64,000 bases of DNA from CALNYZ01 sp942490945 (GCA_942490945.1 CALNYZ010000018.1:62001-126000); one strand, 5' to 3'. Positions 24,484-34,052 are shown, counted from the first letter of the stretch. Numbers and translations are program-made. The notes: generated by a model from the letters alone, not told the origin.

Positions 24484-25428
24484 ATGAAAAAGGAATACAG
24501 TTATAATAAAGACCATTTGCAGCCGAATCATTACAAGGAATTTTATATTGATGTTGAAAATAATGGTTGGGAATCTGCAATTGACAATCTTAAGAAAAGA
24601 CCAGACGTAATTAAGCCTCAGAAAATTGAGATGTTTCTGGCTGATGAGAAAAGAAATGATTTTATATTTCTCTTGCCGTTGAAAGCTGATTCGACTGTAC
24701 TCGATTTTGGTTCTGGTTGGGGTAATACGAGTTATACGATAGCAGACCATTGTAGAAGGGTAATAGCAATGGAGGCAGACAAAAACAGGCTAAAATTTTC
24801 GGCTGAACATTTCAAGTTTAAGGGAAAAGATAATATATACCCCGTCATTTCCGGAAATAGTAAATACTTACCTTTAGACGATGAAGAGATAGATATTGCA
24901 TTAATGAACGGTGTTCTTGAATGGACGCCAATGGCACTTAAAGGTAAACCAGATCAAGTACATAGAACTGTACTGGCTGAGATGCATAGAGTGTTAAAGA
25001 GTGATGGACATTTATTTATATCAATTGAAAATCGATTTGGCTACATGTATTTATTGGGAAAGAAAGATCATCATTGTGGCGGTTTGAAATGGGTAACTTT
25101 TCTGCCAAGGTATATTGCAAACATTTATTCGTATCTTGTGCTGCGACGTCCATATAGAGCCTGGCTTTATTCATTTTCTGAGCTCAAAAAATTACTGGAA
25201 AATTCTGGATATACAGATATTAAATTTTATAGTTATTTCAAAAATCATGTTCGATATAATTATATATTTCAGCTAGACAACACTGAAAACCTGAAAAAGA
25301 AATTACGCGAAATAATCAGTACACAAAATCTTGGCTTTAAAGAAAAGATATTTTATCAGTTAGGCGCTTACTTTGGCGGCTTTAAATACGTTGCTCAGGA
25401 TTTTATGGTTGTTGCCAGGAAAAAATAA
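24484..25428 (+). CDS. Class I SAM-dependent methyltransferase
   Basis: 314 residues from ATG 24484 (an upstream in-frame TTG at 24448 is rejected: no homologous sequence and a poor start context). Motif I VLDFGSGWGNTSYTIA, acidic AMEADKNRL, ALMNGVLEWTPM in place of the usual acidic/His motif, HRVLKSDGHLFISIENR after beta4. Residues 195-260 are an inserted, aromatic-rich acceptor region (GGLKWVTFLPRYIANIYSYL). First of a three-gene tailoring cassette with a kinase-like and a sulfotransferase gene. The 125 bases upstream carry no gene. Confidence 0.82.
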   Translation: MKKEYSYNKDHLQPNHYKEFYIDVENNGWESAIDNLKKRPDVIKPQKIEMFLADEKRNDFIFLLPLKADSTVLDFGSGWGNTSYTIADHCRRVIAMEADKNRLKFSAEHFKFKGKDNIYPVISGNSKYLPLDDEEIDIALMNGVLEWTPMALKGKPDQVHRTVLAEMHRVLKSDGHLFISIENRFGYMYLLGKKDHHCGGLKWVTFLPRYIANIYSYLVLRRPYRAWLYSFSELKKLLENSGYTDIKFYSYFKNHVRYNYIFQLDNTENLKKKLREIISTQNLGFKEKIFYQLGAYFGGFKYVAQDFMVVARKK

Positions 25429-25432
25429 TATT

Positions 25433-26356
25433 ATGTATCAGACTATTTACAATGAGCTTCTTAAGCTGAATTCAATAACAGATGATTCAGGCGTCAACAG
25501 TAATCTCAGATCTACCAAGAGAAATATAATCCTTGATTTTATATATAATGGGATTAATACAAATATTATAAAAATTACCAGAAGCAATAGTACTGGTGGC
25601 CTTGATATAGAAAAGTTCCTGTTACAACACATATCAAAAAGTAATATATTACCTGACTCTATAGATATTCCCTCAATACAGGGAGAAGGAAAACTTAATA
25701 AAGGTAAGTATTTAATAATGTCGTATGTAAAAGGCGAACACATTAAAGGGAGATTTATCGAAAATCAGAAATTCATTGATATAGTTTTAAAATTCCTTGT
25801 TAGTTTGGTAAGTTCAGATATTAAATACTTCTCGTTTTCGGATTTAAGCAAATATATAAAAAAAATCAGTTTACAAAATGAGTGTAGCAAAAGTATCGAT
25901 CTGATAATTACGCAGATTAAAAAGTTTGATGGAGTACCATATCCCGTTTCAATTCTGCACGGTGATCTGAGTTATAATAATATATTATTTAATGAAGACA
26001 GAGTTGGTGTGATTGATTGGGAAGATGGTGAAATAGACAGCTATCCTGTGATAGATATAATTGACTTTCTTTTGTATGATATTTATAGGAAAAAAAAGAA
26101 TTATGTGGATTCATTTAAAATATTTTCGAGTACCGCAGGTATAAAACACAGAAAAATTCTTGAAGTCTATTGCAATAAAGTGGGGATTAAAGAAGATATA
26201 GTTGGACTGTTTTTTTTAATTTATATTCTAAAAAAATTATCAATTCTTTCAAATCTTGAATCAAACAGGGCCAAAACCAAGACAGATGAACTGCTAAGTT
26301 TGTCTGGTGCAATAATTCAGATGTACTGTCAAAATACCCGCGAAGGTTTTCAATAA
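25433..26356 (+). CDS. Aminoglycoside/choline-kinase-like phosphotransferase (APH fold)
   Basis: 307 residues from ATG 25433; the longer in-frame start lies inside the upstream gene. The catalytic loop ILHGDLSYNNILF (~177-189) has the HGD-x4-N pattern of APH/choline kinases, and VGVIDWEDGEIDSYPVIDI (~192-210) is the DFG-equivalent D-W-E motif. The N-terminal lobe is weakly conserved. It would phosphorylate a small molecule, sugar or lipid head group. Placed between a methyltransferase and a sulfotransferase, a glycan-tailoring or precursor-activating role is likely. Substrate unknown. Confidence 0.8.
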   Translation: MYQTIYNELLKLNSITDDSGVNSNLRSTKRNIILDFIYNGINTNIIKITRSNSTGGLDIEKFLLQHISKSNILPDSIDIPSIQGEGKLNKGKYLIMSYVKGEHIKGRFIENQKFIDIVLKFLVSLVSSDIKYFSFSDLSKYIKKISLQNECSKSIDLIITQIKKFDGVPYPVSILHGDLSYNNILFNEDRVGVIDWEDGEIDSYPVIDIIDFLLYDIYRKKKNYVDSFKIFSSTAGIKHRKILEVYCNKVGIKEDIVGLFFLIYILKKLSILSNLESNRAKTKTDELLSLSGAIIQMYCQNTREGFQ

Positions 26357-26392
26357 CAAGTGACTGGCGTCCTATAGTTACTAAAATTAATC

Positions 26393-27418
26393 ATGGTATC
26401 AAACAATAAAATAATACTCATCGGAGGAATTAAACGATCTGGTACATCTTTAATGAGAAATCTTGTTGGGTCTCATAAAGATATTGCGATACCACAAGTG
26501 GAGTACGGTTTTTTTAACAAGTATTCGAATTTCGAAATTAATACTAATGGTGAATATAACAAAGCGCTTTCTCTGTTCCTGGAATCAGGTCTGGCTAAAC
26601 GTTGGGGCATGGATACAAGTTATATCGACAAGACGGGCACTAGTAAAAAAGATTTATATATCTCTATTCTGGATGCATATCGTAGGTCGATTAAGCCGAC
26701 CGCTGAATACTTGGGCGACAAATCTGCATTTAATGAATTTGAATTTTCACAGTATGTAAATTGGTTTGGATACGGCGGGATTAAATTTATTCATATGGTA
26801 AGAAATCCGTATGACTGTTATGCCAGCACAAAAGGTATTCCACACCAAAAGGAGTGGCGTAGCCATTATTTATATGATTTTTGTGACAATTGGAGCAAAT
26901 CAATACTGTTAGGTTTGACAAGGCAGCAACAATATCCTGATTGTTACAAACTGGTAAGGTACGAGAATATAACAGAGAATCCTGAAACTATAGTAAATCA
27001 AATCACTGACTGGCTTGGTATTGATCGAGATACGGATAATATGTTAAGGGCAAGCAGTTATGAAAGAAAAAGTAATTCTTCTTTTAAGGATGTAGATGTT
27101 AAGTCTCTTGCGTCAGACAGTTCGAGTGTTGTTTACAATAATCCTGGACATCGTATTAAGCATTTAAATGACCATGAAATCAGAGTAATTAAATCGATGT
27201 GTATTTCAAACATATTGCCATTGCTCGAGTACGATTTACCATTAGAAAAGTATCAGAAAATGCATCCGGTAACAGCAATATGCGATCAATATTTTAATAA
27301 AATCGGTATAAAGAAAGGAATTATTGAATATGTCAAAACATTATATAGTCTTTCATCAATTATTATTAAAATGATTTATGTGAGACTTGCTGGTAAAACA
27401 ATACAGAGAAAAAAATAA
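26393..27418 (+). CDS. PAPS-dependent sulfotransferase family protein
   Basis: 341 residues. The 5'-phosphosulfate-binding loop GIKRSGTSLMRNLVGSH is at residues ~12-28, and the 3'-phosphate motif MVRNPYDCYAS lies near 137-147. YLGDKSAFNEFEFS between them is common in the Sulfotransfer_3 group. It would transfer sulfate from PAPS to a sugar hydroxyl, adding negative charge to the glycan. The C-terminal ~50 residues contain a hydrophobic helix (TLYSLSSIIIKMIYVRLA), perhaps for membrane association. No PAPS synthesis genes are in the window. Confidence 0.82.
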   Translation: MVSNNKIILIGGIKRSGTSLMRNLVGSHKDIAIPQVEYGFFNKYSNFEINTNGEYNKALSLFLESGLAKRWGMDTSYIDKTGTSKKDLYISILDAYRRSIKPTAEYLGDKSAFNEFEFSQYVNWFGYGGIKFIHMVRNPYDCYASTKGIPHQKEWRSHYLYDFCDNWSKSILLGLTRQQQYPDCYKLVRYENITENPETIVNQITDWLGIDRDTDNMLRASSYERKSNSSFKDVDVKSLASDSSSVVYNNPGHRIKHLNDHEIRVIKSMCISNILPLLEYDLPLEKYQKMHPVTAICDQYFNKIGIKKGIIEYVKTLYSLSSIIIKMIYVRLAGKTIQRKK

Positions 27419-27432
27419 ACGGATTATACGAC

Positions 27433-28146
27433 TTGGAAGTATTGGCATTGATTACTGCGCGTGGTGGCTCTAAGGGCCTCCCAGGTAAAAATATAATAGA
27501 TTTTCTTGGTAGGCCGCTTTTAGCATGGTCGGTGGATGCCGCTAAACAGTCTGCAAAAATAACAAGGATAATTACGTCTACGGATGATGATGCAATTGCA
27601 AATGTTGCCAGGTCGGTAGGTTCTGAAGTACCGTTTAAACGACCAGTAGATTTGGCGCAAGATGATACAACTGACCTACCTGTCTTTGTTCACGCACTAA
27701 AATGGCTCGACGAAAATGAAAATTATAAACCCGACCTAATAATCCATCTTAGGCCAACATCACCCTTAAGACCTGCAGGACTAATTGATAGTTGTATAGA
27801 AAAAATATTGAATGACAAATCTGCGGATTCGCTGAGGGTGGTATGTGAGCCACTTAATAATCCATTCAAGATGTGGAAAATTACTGACAAATATCTTGAG
27901 GTATTGGTTGATGCCGGAATTAAAGAGCAGTACAACCAGCCAAGGCAGAAATTACCAATGGTATATTGGCAGATTGGTACGCTTGATATTACTAAACCAG
28001 CAACTATTATTGAGAAACATTCGATGTCAGGTGAAAGAATTCTACCATATATAGTCAATCAGGAACTGGCGGTTGATATCGATAACAAGGTTTCATTGAA
28101 GTCCGCAGAAGAAGCTTATAAAAAATACATAATGGAAAATAAATGA
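27433..28146 (+). CDS. neuA: CMP-nonulosonate synthetase (NeuA/LegF/PseF type)
   Basis: 237 residues with TTG start at 27433, supported because family members begin right at the (M)-x-ALI-x-ARGGS loop. Motifs: ITARGGSKGLPGKNI (CTP binding), TSTDDDAIA, FKRPVDLAQDDTTDLPVF, HLRPTSPLR (characteristic), and a C-terminal AVDIDNKVSLKSAEE. It makes CMP-sugar from CTP and a nonulosonic acid. Starts 14 bases after the sulfotransferase and overlaps the next gene by 4 (ATGA). Likely partner: the short NeuB at 29995. Confidence 0.92.
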   Translation: MEVLALITARGGSKGLPGKNIIDFLGRPLLAWSVDAAKQSAKITRIITSTDDDAIANVARSVGSEVPFKRPVDLAQDDTTDLPVFVHALKWLDENENYKPDLIIHLRPTSPLRPAGLIDSCIEKILNDKSADSLRVVCEPLNNPFKMWKITDKYLEVLVDAGIKEQYNQPRQKLPMVYWQIGTLDITKPATIIEKHSMSGERILPYIVNQELAVDIDNKVSLKSAEEAYKKYIMENK

Positions 28147-29141
28147 AAATAGCAGTTGTAGGTACAGGGTCGATTGGAAAAAGGCATATGTCTAATCTGC
28201 TTAAAATTGGTGTCAAGAATATTGTAGCGGTTAGTGAACACAGCAGGAAAACATCTCTTGATATTGACGAAATAAGCATACCGGTTGTAAATGATTATAG
28301 TAATATTCTTGATAGTAATATTGATGCGATAGTAATTGGCAATCCAACAAGCTATCACAAAGAATATCTTAAGATGGCAGTTGACAGTAACAAGCATGTA
28401 TACATGGAGAAACCTGTATCTGTTTCAGCGGATGGATTATCCGAAATCGACAGAAAAGCACAACAAAAAAAATTGAAAATAGCAACAGGTACCATGTACA
28501 GATTTAATGAAAGGCTCGTCAGTCTTAAAAAATATATTGATACTGGTGAGCTAGGACTAATACTAAATGTTGAAACCACGATAGGTGAGCATATTGCGGA
28601 TTACCATCCAGGAGAAGATTTCACCAAAAGTTACACAGCCAGATCTGATTTAGGTGGGGGCGTATTACTGACGCAAATTCATCAGATAGATTGGCTGAAC
28701 TGGATATTCGGTCGTTTTACAACAGTGTATGCTGTAGGTGGTAAACGTTCAAATCTCTCTATTGATGTTGAAGATTGTGTTACTTATTTATTAAGGAATA
28801 AAAGTGATGTTCCGGTAGTTGGTAATTTGAATTATTTGCAAAGGCCAAAATTTGTCGGCATGCAAGTTATAGGCGAAAAAGGTTCACTCAGGTGGGATTT
28901 GTTTGACCATAAACTGGAGTATGTTTCAGCCAGCAATGAATATGAAGTCAGAGTAGAGCAATCACATTATAATAGAAATGATATGTTCATAGAAACAATG
29001 AACGATTTTATTGAAAGTATTAATCATCCGACAAAGCAACCACGATCTACATTATCAGATGGAATTAATTCCTTGTTTATAGTAGATGCCATTAAAAAAT
29101 CCATGAAGTCTGGAATATCAGAAAATATTAATTATGCATAA
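28143..29141 (+). CDS. Gfo/Idh/MocA-family NAD(P)-dependent sugar oxidoreductase
   Basis: 332 residues. Rossmann motif VVGTGSIGKRHMSNL, intact catalytic MEKPVS (EKP), GTMYRFNERL, and the C-terminal domain motif GGVLLTQIHQIDWLNWIFG with the conserved His pair. It oxidises or reduces a sugar hydroxyl. Overlaps both neighbours (4 and 8 bases), so it is part of a tight neuA-oxidoreductase-SDR unit. In related Ptm/Leg loci such enzymes convert the nonulosonate precursor to variant stereo- or deoxy-forms. Confidence 0.88.
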   Translation: MKIAVVGTGSIGKRHMSNLLKIGVKNIVAVSEHSRKTSLDIDEISIPVVNDYSNILDSNIDAIVIGNPTSYHKEYLKMAVDSNKHVYMEKPVSVSADGLSEIDRKAQQKKLKIATGTMYRFNERLVSLKKYIDTGELGLILNVETTIGEHIADYHPGEDFTKSYTARSDLGGGVLLTQIHQIDWLNWIFGRFTTVYAVGGKRSNLSIDVEDCVTYLLRNKSDVPVVGNLNYLQRPKFVGMQVIGEKGSLRWDLFDHKLEYVSASNEYEVRVEQSHYNRNDMFIETMNDFIESINHPTKQPRSTLSDGINSLFIVDAIKKSMKSGISENINYA

Positions 29142-29958
29142 AACAAGTGATCATTTTGACCTGACTAACAAAACTGCGATTGTTACAGGTGGTGCAGGAC
29201 TACTGGGCTCTGTTTTTGCAGAAGCATTATTAGAAGCTGGTGCAAGTGTACATTTATTGGACTTAAATGAATCTGCACTCAAAATAGTCAAGGTAAAATT
29301 AGCTAAGTATAAAAATCTTTTTACATATGCCTGTGATATTACGGATTGTCATTCTATTGAGAATATAGTTGCTAATATTGCAAAAATATCAGGTATTGAT
29401 GTGCTCATTAATAGTGCTGCTGTAGACCCAAAGTTCGAGTCGGAAAGTAAGGATGAAGTTTCAAACAAGGGTGCTTTTACAACTTATTCTTTAGCGAATT
29501 GGGAACGAAGTTTAAAAGTCAATCTCACGGGTACTTTTTTGGTTACCCAGCAAGTATGCAAGGAATTTGAAAAAAATAATCAAGGCGTTATAGTTAATAT
29601 TGCTTCACATTATGGAATTATTGGTCCCGACCAGCGCATCTATAAGAAAAGTGATGGTAGTCAAGACTTTTATAAGCCGGTAGATTACTCCGTAACTAAA
29701 GCTGGGATGCTGGGTTTTACAAAAGCATTGGCAAGTTATTATCGTGGCACAAATATCAGAGTAAATACTCTTTCTCCCGGCGGTGCCTTGAATAAGCATG
29801 ATAAATTATTTGTCGAACAGTATTCTTTTAATACTATTTTAGGGAGAATGGCAAACCCGGATGAATATAAAGGAGCAATTTTGTTTTTATGCTCCGATGC
29901 ATCATCATACATGACAGGTAGTAACCTTGTTGTTGATGGTGGCTGGACAGCTACGTAA
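29134..29958 (+). CDS. PtmA-like short-chain dehydrogenase/reductase
   Basis: 274 residues. Classical SDR: TGGAGLLGSVFA (TGxxxGxG), NSAAVDP in place of NNAG, catalytic Tyr/Lys in YSVTKAGMLGF, and terminal SSYMTGSNLVVDGGW. An insertion GPDQRIYKK between catalytic Ser and Tyr is shared with the SDRs at 36845, 37669 and 46816 and marks the flagellin-modification PtmA group. It directly precedes a NeuB gene, as do two of those copies. Inferred role: redox modification of a nonulosonate or its precursor. Confidence 0.88.
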   Translation: MHKTSDHFDLTNKTAIVTGGAGLLGSVFAEALLEAGASVHLLDLNESALKIVKVKLAKYKNLFTYACDITDCHSIENIVANIAKISGIDVLINSAAVDPKFESESKDEVSNKGAFTTYSLANWERSLKVNLTGTFLVTQQVCKEFEKNNQGVIVNIASHYGIIGPDQRIYKKSDGSQDFYKPVDYSVTKAGMLGFTKALASYYRGTNIRVNTLSPGGALNKHDKLFVEQYSFNTILGRMANPDEYKGAILFLCSDASSYMTGSNLVVDGGWTAT

Positions 29959-29994
29959 CATATTTATAATTAAATCTATTCTATGGAGTAATCG

Positions 29995-30864
29995 ATGTCA
30001 GAGTGTACGTTAATCGCAGAAATTGGGTGTAATCATATGGGTGATATGGATATTGCCAAAAAGTTTATTGACGTTGCAGACTCGTTTTGCAATGTAAAAC
30101 ATGTAAAATTTCAAAAAAGGCATAATAAAGAGCTGTTACCTCAGGAGCAATATCATAGCCCACATCCAGTGCCGGAAAATTCATTTGGAGAGACATACGG
30201 TGCGCATCGTGAATATCTTGAATTTACACTTGAAGGGCATAGAGAGCTAAAAGATTACTGCGAATCAAGAGGAATGGTATATTCAACATCGGTATGGGAT
30301 ATGTCATCGCTTAAGGAAGTTATGCAGTTGGAACCAGAATATATAAAAATACCGTCCGCGACAAATACATACTATAAATTAATAGAAACTGCATGCAATG
30401 AATATAAAGGTCAGATCCATATATCTTTGGGCATGACTACAAGAGCTGAAGAAGAAAAAATTCTTGAAATATTCAGCAAATCACAACGACTTAAAGACTT
30501 GATTCTTTATGCTTGTACATCAGGATATCCTGTTGAACCGGAGGATACATGTTTGCTGGAAGTAAAACGTCTGATTGATTTATATGAAAGCGATGTTCAT
30601 GCGATAGGGTTTTCAGGACATCATAAAGGTCTGGCCATTGATATGGTTGCAGTAACACTTGGCGCTAAATATATCGAACGTCATTTCACGCTGGATAGAA
30701 CATGGAAGGGCACCGATCATGCAGCATCACTTGAGCCGGATGGTCTGCGTAAATTGAACAGAAATATTGGTGAAGTGCTCGCGTCATTACAATACAAACC
30801 AGCAGAGATTCTACCGGTTGAAGAGCCGCAGAGAAAAAAACTAAAATGGCAAGGGCAATCATAG
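29995..30864 (+). CDS. NeuB-family synthase, short form without SAF domain
   Basis: 289 residues, ~50 shorter than classical NeuB because the antifreeze-like domain is missing. Motifs: AEIGCNHMGD, VKFQKR, STSVWD (for STPFD), IKIPSATN, SLGM, YACTSGYPVEPEDTCL, GFSGHHKG (SGH instead of SDH), ERHFTLDR (ERH instead of EKH), TDHAASLEPDGL. PEP-binding Lys residues are kept. The same SGH/ERH variants occur in the copy at 38562, so the two form a subfamily. GGAG Shine-Dalgarno. In classical NeuB the SAF domain of the partner subunit covers the active site; its absence suggests a different substrate, possibly phosphorylated or larger. Confidence 0.88.
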   Translation: MSECTLIAEIGCNHMGDMDIAKKFIDVADSFCNVKHVKFQKRHNKELLPQEQYHSPHPVPENSFGETYGAHREYLEFTLEGHRELKDYCESRGMVYSTSVWDMSSLKEVMQLEPEYIKIPSATNTYYKLIETACNEYKGQIHISLGMTTRAEEEKILEIFSKSQRLKDLILYACTSGYPVEPEDTCLLEVKRLIDLYESDVHAIGFSGHHKGLAIDMVAVTLGAKYIERHFTLDRTWKGTDHAASLEPDGLRKLNRNIGEVLASLQYKPAEILPVEEPQRKKLKWQGQS

Positions 30865-30874
30865 ATTCACTCTT

Positions 30875-32380
30875 ATGTCAGCAAAGTCCGTGAGACCAAA
30901 AGTCGATAAAAAGAAAAAAATATTAATTGCGGTACATCAAGGGTTCAGTATTAGATATATTCTTCAGACAGATATATTTACCACACTGAAGGAAAGTGGC
31001 AATCATATTATAGTATTGTCTCAGGATGACCCGGAGTATCTAAAAGCAAAGTTTGGTGGCAGCAATATCAGTTTTGACAGCATACCATGGTCAGTAGGCC
31101 GGGGATATTTTCAAAGTAGTAGGTTGTTACGAATGCTGGATTTTGTACGCCATTATACACACTCTGGATTTGTTAAAGTCAGTGAGCACCACTATTGGAT
31201 CGCGATTAAAGACGGCAAACTGAATACATCCGGCTTCTTTCCTTTTATCAGACATAAAACTCTTCGAGGTATCATATTAGCTGCAAGAAGGATAAAGATA
31301 TTACGATCATTGCTTCAGTTCCTGCAAAGCAGGTATTTTCCATCTGAATACTACGCAAAACTTGAAAGTATTGCTCCTGATATTGTAGTAACAACAAGTC
31401 TCGGAACTTTCGATTTTGACCATTTTGTAATGCGTGCATGCAACAAGATTAATATTCCTGTTATACCAATAGTGCTTAGCTGGGATAATACAACTTGCCG
31501 AGGATATCCAGGAGCAAAGAGCGATCATGTTATTGCCTGGACTGAAATCATGAAACAAGAATTAATACGCCATAATGATGTAAAGGCAGAGAATATATCC
31601 GTATGTGGGGTTGCACATTTTGATAAATATTTCCGACAATATGGAAAATTTGACCGGGCGGGTTTTATGAGCCAATTAGGGCTTGATCCACTTAAAAGAA
31701 CTGTTGTTATAGCAACCAAATCGCCTAATACATATGCCTTTAATCCGAATCTGGGGAAAATACTGGGTAAAGCAATTCAGGATGGCAGGTTACCTCATGA
31801 TGTACAGGTATTGCTCAGAATTCACCCTCTGTTTTATCGTTATCGAGAAGGTAGATTCGTATTCAAAGATGCACTTGATGCATGTAAACAAGTGGCAAAT
31901 GATTACAGTGCAGTAATCCTGAATGAACCAACAATTGTATCTGACAAATTGGATTATGATATGTCAGATGATGAGATGGATTTTGTAATGAAGTTATTAC
32001 TATGTACTGATGTATTGGTAAACATTTATTCTACAATGAATATTGAAGGTGCAATATTTGATGTGCCACTTGTAAATGCATACTTTCATGATGATGAATA
32101 TTTGTACAACCCAGATATTGATGCAAGATTTAATATAGATATAGATCATGACTCGGATCACAATCTCAGAATAGTTAACAGTGGTGGAACACTTGTTGCC
32201 CGGAGCAGCGATGAGTTAGTGGAACATGTGCGCTTATATCTTGAAAACCCGGAATTGCATAGCATGGAAAGAAAATTAATTGTAGAGAACGAAACGGGTA
32301 ATAACCATGGAGTTGCAGGACGCAAAATTGGTGAGAGAATAATTGAATTATCCGAAGCATTGCATACAAAGGCAAAATAA
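30875..32380 (+). CDS. Capsule-type GT-B glycosyltransferase-like protein
   Basis: 501 residues. It is paralogous to the protein at 39492: both have a FP-x4-YY-x-K-x3-P segment, TTSLG-x-D, VLSWDNTTCRG, HVIAW-x-EIMKQE, CG-x-D-Y, LLRIHP and a C-terminal VNIYSTMNIEGAIFDVPLVN. The YSTM-x-IEG block is the nucleotide-sugar/acceptor region of the capsule and MurG-like GT-B folds. In both cases the gene directly follows a short NeuB, so it probably transfers that nonulosonate. No signal peptide or membrane helix. Confidence 0.65.
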   Translation: MSAKSVRPKVDKKKKILIAVHQGFSIRYILQTDIFTTLKESGNHIIVLSQDDPEYLKAKFGGSNISFDSIPWSVGRGYFQSSRLLRMLDFVRHYTHSGFVKVSEHHYWIAIKDGKLNTSGFFPFIRHKTLRGIILAARRIKILRSLLQFLQSRYFPSEYYAKLESIAPDIVVTTSLGTFDFDHFVMRACNKINIPVIPIVLSWDNTTCRGYPGAKSDHVIAWTEIMKQELIRHNDVKAENISVCGVAHFDKYFRQYGKFDRAGFMSQLGLDPLKRTVVIATKSPNTYAFNPNLGKILGKAIQDGRLPHDVQVLLRIHPLFYRYREGRFVFKDALDACKQVANDYSAVILNEPTIVSDKLDYDMSDDEMDFVMKLLLCTDVLVNIYSTMNIEGAIFDVPLVNAYFHDDEYLYNPDIDARFNIDIDHDSDHNLRIVNSGGTLVARSSDELVEHVRLYLENPELHSMERKLIVENETGNNHGVAGRKIGERIIELSEALHTKAK

Positions 32381-32381
32381 A

Positions 32382-33137
32382 GTGTACGATGAAAGTGAAA
32401 AATATATCCCAACTATACACTGGGCGACTACGAAGGATGGATTTGATTCTATCGTGACTCTTTTTAATTATTATGGATATGCCTTCCATAATAGTAATAA
32501 AGAGCAAACAGATGCTGATGTTATATTAAATTTTTTCAATGAAGATGGAACTGAATTGCAACAATATAGTGCCACTCTCGAAACAGGACGAACACTGCAT
32601 ATTCCAGTCAGTAAGATTCATAAAAATTTCAGTGGTATTGTTACTGCAACAATGCATCCGCATGGAGACATGTCAAGACTTAGCTGGAAAGGTGAACCTT
32701 TACACAAGCCAATTGCTACCAGTTTTTTCATGCTCTACGAAAAAGAAGGTGGTTATAAAGACTTTAGTCATGAATTATTTATGGCAAAGAAAACATCCGA
32801 TGCCAAAATAGTAGAATGGGCAACGATTCTTTATACAGATAAACTTATCAAATCCGGTTTTGTCATTATGAATAACCGACTATATAACAATTCTAGTAAA
32901 TCAGGCTCCCTAGTTACGGTACAGCTATATGATATGAAGTGTAACACTTTATCTAATATTGTTAATTTTCAACTAAATCCTGGAGGTTCGCGATTGGTTA
33001 TGCTGGACCAGGTATTTCCGGATATGGAATTAGACAAGTTGGACTGTGTAACTGTAGTAGTTCGGGGGAATAATATTGAACAACCGATGAGTTTCCACGT
33101 ACATAGTAGTGGCGATTTTAATATTCATCACTTTTGA
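32382..33137 (+). CDS. Protein of unknown family, two beta-rich units
   Basis: 251 residues with GTG start at 32382, one base after the preceding stop (a TTG at 32343 would overlap that gene). Not recognised. Two strand-rich halves: ~15-95 (VILNFFNEDGTELQQYSATL, GRTLHIPVSKI) and ~155-251 (VTVQLYDMKCNTLSN, LNPGGSRLVMLDQVFPD). Each follows a 'V-x-v-x-l-y-D-x-G...l.pg.s..i....f' pattern suggesting a repeated beta-sandwich. It ends in His-rich SFHVHSSGDFNIHHF. The neighbouring gene at 33148 has the same layout, and 6525 and 7290 are looser relatives. Could bind or present the glycan. Confidence 0.6.
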   Translation: MYDESEKYIPTIHWATTKDGFDSIVTLFNYYGYAFHNSNKEQTDADVILNFFNEDGTELQQYSATLETGRTLHIPVSKIHKNFSGIVTATMHPHGDMSRLSWKGEPLHKPIATSFFMLYEKEGGYKDFSHELFMAKKTSDAKIVEWATILYTDKLIKSGFVIMNNRLYNNSSKSGSLVTVQLYDMKCNTLSNIVNFQLNPGGSRLVMLDQVFPDMELDKLDCVTVVVRGNNIEQPMSFHVHSSGDFNIHHF

Positions 33138-33147
33138 GTAATAGAGA

Positions 33148-34029
33148 ATGAATCAATTATTTAAAGTATACGAACCGAGAGCTGTATACCCGATATTCAA
33201 GGATTGTGACAACCGTCTGAGTTATGTGTTGAGAGATACATATGTTCCATCGTTTAAAGCCGCGATACGACATGCAGCTGGCAGAGTATTGAAAAGGGAT
33301 CATCATACATCAGCAAAATTCCTTTTCAGGATAGTGTTGGACAGCATAAGAGGAATAAAAATCAATTTTCGTGGTGCTTTTTTGAACAGGGATGGGAAAT
33401 TGATTGCAGAATTTCCGAGACTTTTTTCAATTAAGTACTTAAATGGTTTTGATCTATCAATAAACGATATTCTCGCCAGAAATAATATTGATCTTCAGGA
33501 TGGACAGTTTTTATTAATTGCTGATAGAGGAGTAAAGTTAGATGGTGGCTATAGTATAGGTACTGTCACCGCTACTTATAAAAGTAAATTTGGTTTTACA
33601 TGTTACAGAAATGCAGCCTTTGCAAGACCGATTAATGAGTTCAAGCATCATCGTTCTTATGGGTTCAGGAGTATAGCGCCTCACATGGTTGTTAAGGATG
33701 GAATTGAATCGAGTGCATATTTTTTCAATTTCTCATCCGATCCTGATTATGAGTTTACAGCTAACCCGGAAGTTAGAATGTATCGGGATGATGGGGAATT
33801 TTTAACTGCAAAATTTGGTGATATCCCGCCATTTGGTTCTCGAGAGTATTCAATGACAGAAATATTTGGTAATGAAGTTGGCGATTTTCTCAGATCAAAC
33901 GATGGATATGGAACGCTGGTGGCAGAACAAAAAGGTGTAACGATGGGTTCGATGCATATGATAAGGAATTCAAAAACAAATTCTCTCAGTATTGAACATA
34001 CACGCCCCACGCATATGTATGTTGTATAA
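33148..34029 (+). CDS. Protein of unknown family, two beta-rich units
   Basis: 293 residues, not recognised. After a basic N-terminal ~55 residues come two strand-rich units. One (~65-165) has NFRGAFLNRDGKLIAEF and DLSINDILARNNIDLQDGQF; the other (~190-290) has FNFSSDPDYEFTANPEVRMY, PPFGSREYSMTEIFG and SMHMIRN. The end, SLSIEHTRPTHMYVV, recalls the NIHHF end of the upstream protein. The two genes are 10 bases apart and follow a glycosyltransferase-like gene. No signal peptide, no catalytic motif seen. Confidence 0.6.
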   Translation: MNQLFKVYEPRAVYPIFKDCDNRLSYVLRDTYVPSFKAAIRHAAGRVLKRDHHTSAKFLFRIVLDSIRGIKINFRGAFLNRDGKLIAEFPRLFSIKYLNGFDLSINDILARNNIDLQDGQFLLIADRGVKLDGGYSIGTVTATYKSKFGFTCYRNAAFARPINEFKHHRSYGFRSIAPHMVVKDGIESSAYFFNFSSDPDYEFTANPEVRMYRDDGEFLTAKFGDIPPFGSREYSMTEIFGNEVGDFLRSNDGYGTLVAEQKGVTMGSMHMIRNSKTNSLSIEHTRPTHMYVV

Positions 34030-34052
34030 ATCCGGAATATATATCTAATAAT

